Both the position numbers and the translations under genes were made by a program. Positions 62,237 to 64,000 of a stretch of 64,000 bases of DNA are shown one piece after another (the first letter of the stretch is position 1; each line of letters begins with the position of its first letter). The notes beneath the pieces were generated by a model, which ran no database searches, was not told the origin of the DNA, and was given only the letters and a program-made list of their open reading frames with translations. Source of the stretch: JAMXLO01 sp963791495 (GTDB lineage Bacteria; Pseudomonadota; Alphaproteobacteria; Acetobacterales; Acetobacteraceae); assembly GCA_963791495.1 (NCBI GenBank), contig CAWBST010000021.1, positions 310,001-374,000 of the forward strand. Direction: 5' to 3'.

Positions 62237-62545
62237 TCAGTAGGCGATGTAGTCGCCACGGCGGGGGCGGTCCGCCCCGAAAGTCGGGTCGAATATACGC
62301 GGTAGGTCGGATCGTGACAGGCCGATATCAGAGAGTTCGCGATCGGTCATCATCGCCATCTCCTGCATGATGGTGCGACGACGGTGCCATTCGGCGGCCG
62401 TGACGAGCAGGTGGGCTATCCATGCACGGACCCGATGCGCCCGCGGCTTAATGACCGACGGAGACGCCTCTTCGTATGAAGCGCCGATGTAGGACAGGTT
62501 ACCGAGCGAGAGGTTGAATTGGTCGTTGGTTGTGCGAGCACTCAT
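62237..62545 (-). CDS. DUF1127 (YjiS-like) protein
   Basis: 102 residues from MSARTTNDQFNLSLGNLSYI. The C-terminal MTDRELSDIGLSRSDLPRIF is the DUF1127 signature, an Arg/Leu-rich helix found in small regulators of RNA, phosphate and stress responses in alphaproteobacteria. The upstream part is longer than in the roughly 50-residue class. The open frame upstream of 62545 is ignored because it lacks family sequence. Convergent with prmA. Confidence 0.82.
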   Translation of the reverse strand: MSARTTNDQFNLSLGNLSYIGASYEEASPSVIKPRAHRVRAWIAHLLVTAAEWHRRRTIMQEMAMMTDRELSDIGLSRSDLPRIFDPTFGADRPRRGDYIAY

Positions 62546-62748
62546 GGGTCTCAATCCCAAAAACAGGCCACTGGGTCCGGCGCGCGTCATCGCGGCGAGG
62601 CGCGCCCCCAACTCTTATTACGACGCAACATAAGCCTCGATGTATTTGCAAGAAATTGCCGAATCATTCCGCCAGACATGCACGCGACGCATGGATCCTT
62701 AATGAGTTATGAAAAATTGACGGCAACCCGGCGCGGAGGGGTCAAGAG

Positions 62749-64000
62749 ATGACTGGCATTTGGGGAGAGCGCCTGACGAACCTGCGCCAGGTTCTCAAAC
62801 GCCAGGATTTGACCGGCCTCATTGTTCCCCGTGCCGACGAGCATCTGGGCGAGTACGTTCCGGCTTCCGCCGAGCGGCTCGCTTGGCTTACCGGGTTCAC
62901 GGGAAGTGCCGGACTGGCTGCGGTTCTCCAGGACAAAGCAGCGATCTTCACCGATGGCCGCTACGTGGTGCAGCTCGCGGCGCAAACCGATCCCGGTCTC
63001 TGGGAGCGTCTGCACGTCACCGAGGAGCCGCCGGCCGGCTGGCTCGCAGCCAATACACCCGCGGGCGCGAAGCTCGGCTACGACCCCCTGTTGATCAGCG
63101 AGGAGGGGCTGCTGCGCTATTCCGATCGCGGTCTCAACATGGTTGCAATGGATTCAAACCCCATCGACGCCATCTGGACTGGCCGGCCGCCGCCGCCGCT
63201 CTCGCCGGCCAGGGCGCACCCGCTGGAGTACGCCGGTCGCAGCGCGGAGGAGAAACGCAGGCAGATTGCCGCCCTGCTGCGCGACGCGAAGCAGGACGCA
63301 GCAGTGATCAGCGATCCCGCCTCGATTGCTTGGCTGCTGAACATCCGTGGTGGCGACGTACCATTCGTCCCCTTCGCTCTCGGATTTGCCCTCGCGCATG
63401 CCGACGGCGGCACGGAGCTCTTCATGGATACCGCGAAGCTTCCAGAAGCCACCCGCGCCTGGCTCGGCAACTCGGTCTCTGTGGCAGGGCACGCCGCCCT
63501 GGCACCGGCGCTCGAGCGCCTTGGCGGCAAGCGGGTTCGCGTTGACGCCGCGGGCAGTCCAGTCTGGTTCGCTCAAGCGCTGCGGAAAGCGGGGGCGGCA
63601 GTGGTCGCAGGACCCGATCCATGTCTACTGCCGAAGGCGTGCAAGAACGAGGTCGAGCAGCAAGGCGCGCGTTGCGCTCATCGGCGTGATGCAGTTGCGG
63701 TGAACCAATTCCTCCACTTCCTCGCGGAGGCGGGCTCGCGGGGCAGCGAGACCGAAATTTCGGCGGCAGCCAAGCTATTGGCCTTGCGCGAACAGGTTGT
63801 CCACTTTCGTGGCGAGAGCTTCCCGGCGATTTCAGGTGCCGGCGAGCACGCCGCGATCATCCACTATCGCGTTACTGCTGAGAGCAATCGGCGAATTCGA
63901 CCGAACGAAGTGTACCTAATTGATTCCGGGGCGCAGTACCTCGACGGCACGACCGACATTACCCGCACGATCTGGACAGGGCCCGGCGATGCGCCGCAAG
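62749..64000 (+). CDS. pepP: Xaa-Pro aminopeptidase, runs off the window
   Basis: 417 codons from MTGIWGERLTNLRQVLKRQD, open to the last base. Creatinase N-terminal domains (AWLTGFTGSAGLAAVLQDKA, SDPASIAWLLNIRGGDVPFV) are followed by the start of the metallo-peptidase domain: GAGEHAAIIHYRVTAESNRR and YLIDSGAQYLDGTTDITRTI, whose two Asp residues are metal ligands. The remaining ligands lie beyond the window. Releases N-terminal residues ahead of proline. GGAGGGG precedes the ATG. Confidence 0.92.
   Translation, partial: MTGIWGERLTNLRQVLKRQDLTGLIVPRADEHLGEYVPASAERLAWLTGFTGSAGLAAVLQDKAAIFTDGRYVVQLAAQTDPGLWERLHVTEEPPAGWLAANTPAGAKLGYDPLLISEEGLLRYSDRGLNMVAMDSNPIDAIWTGRPPPPLSPARAHPLEYAGRSAEEKRRQIAALLRDAKQDAAVISDPASIAWLLNIRGGDVPFVPFALGFALAHADGGTELFMDTAKLPEATRAWLGNSVSVAGHAALAPALERLGGKRVRVDAAGSPVWFAQALRKAGAAVVAGPDPCLLPKACKNEVEQQGARCAHRRDAVAVNQFLHFLAEAGSRGSETEISAAAKLLALREQVVHFRGESFPAISGAGEHAAIIHYRVTAESNRRIRPNEVYLIDSGAQYLDGTTDITRTIWTGPGDAPQ

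Noticed and set aside
62760..63545. 261-residue plus-strand frame in the pepP region
   Set aside because: Arg/Gly-rich shadow; the frame starting at 62749 gives a clean Xaa-Pro aminopeptidase to the end of the window.
1..64000. CRISPR array
   Set aside because: No regularly spaced direct repeats of 25-40 bases and no cas genes seen; the repeats present are palindromic and dispersed.

Overview
The window is high-GC DNA that looks like an alphaproteobacterium, most probably an acetic-acid-type Rhodospirillales/Acetobacteraceae relative. The pointers are the right-hand housekeeping block (mlaC-mlaA, metF, uvrD/pcrA, prmA, a DUF1127 gene, pepP), the DUF1328 and EcfG-like genes, and short GC-rich palindromic repeats of the kind scattered through alphaproteobacterial genomes. 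I infer this from family composition; no 16S gene is present.

Layout. 1-4.5 kb: small chromosomal genes (DUF1150-like remnant, an orphan MlaC-like protein, a low-affinity iron permease family protein, a broken ECF sigma gene, DUF1328, a 2-oxoacid acyltransferase-like protein, a small secreted protein). 4.6-6.7 kb: integrase and hydrolase remnants and an IS1380 transposase. 7.1-10 kb: an intact triple-GAF histidine kinase. 10-11.2 kb: IS630 with an apparent frameshift signal. 11.3-13.6 kb: a coiled-coil protein, its paralogous remnant, a tiny membrane protein and a livH stub. 13.6-19.5 kb: nested mobile elements (IS66-like containing an IS1202/ISNCY-type element, a broken IS256 and an IS110). 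19.9-27.3 kb: tRNA-Thr, broken DUF763 and dinB genes, an intact IS3, and a run of decayed catabolic genes (oxidoreductase, MmgE/PrpD, alpha/beta hydrolase, MBL hydrolase, MFS). 27.4-30.4 kb: a second IS256/IS110 copy, about 2.4 kb nearly identical to the first. 30.5-33.5 kb: an intact 2-hydroxyacid dehydrogenase/GMC oxidoreductase operon. 33.6-36.2 kb: recombinase remnant, a tRNA/tmRNA 3'-end-like sequence, a deleted IS66-like copy and the missing end of the first IS256. 36.4-47.2 kb: smr and xre, then a broken amidase/dipeptide-transporter region (dpp remnants, LOG-family remnant, dimethylformamidase-like large subunit, dppA, dppB) interrupted by IS630 and ISNCY remnants and an mgtA pseudogene. 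47.3-54.2 kb: radical SAM protein, intact ISNCY, two glycosyltransferases, isonitrile-hydratase-like protein, moaB, uracil-DNA glycosylase family protein, class IV aminotransferase. 54.5-56.1 kb: a decayed adenylate cyclase/TPR gene. 56.4-64 kb: housekeeping block.

Two themes run through the window. First, mobile DNA has reshaped it: elements nest in elements, and one 8-bp target duplication is now split between 16.9 and 35.9 kb, as expected if homologous recombination between two inverted IS66-like copies inverted about 19 kb. Second, coding decay is heavy: many genes carry single-base indels, nonsense codons or deletions. Because metF and uvrD, normally important genes, carry one-base indels at G/C-rich runs, some of this decay may be assembly error and needs read-level checking. 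Short palindromes have also inserted into reading frames, both in transposases and, in frame, in the uracil-DNA glycosylase gene.
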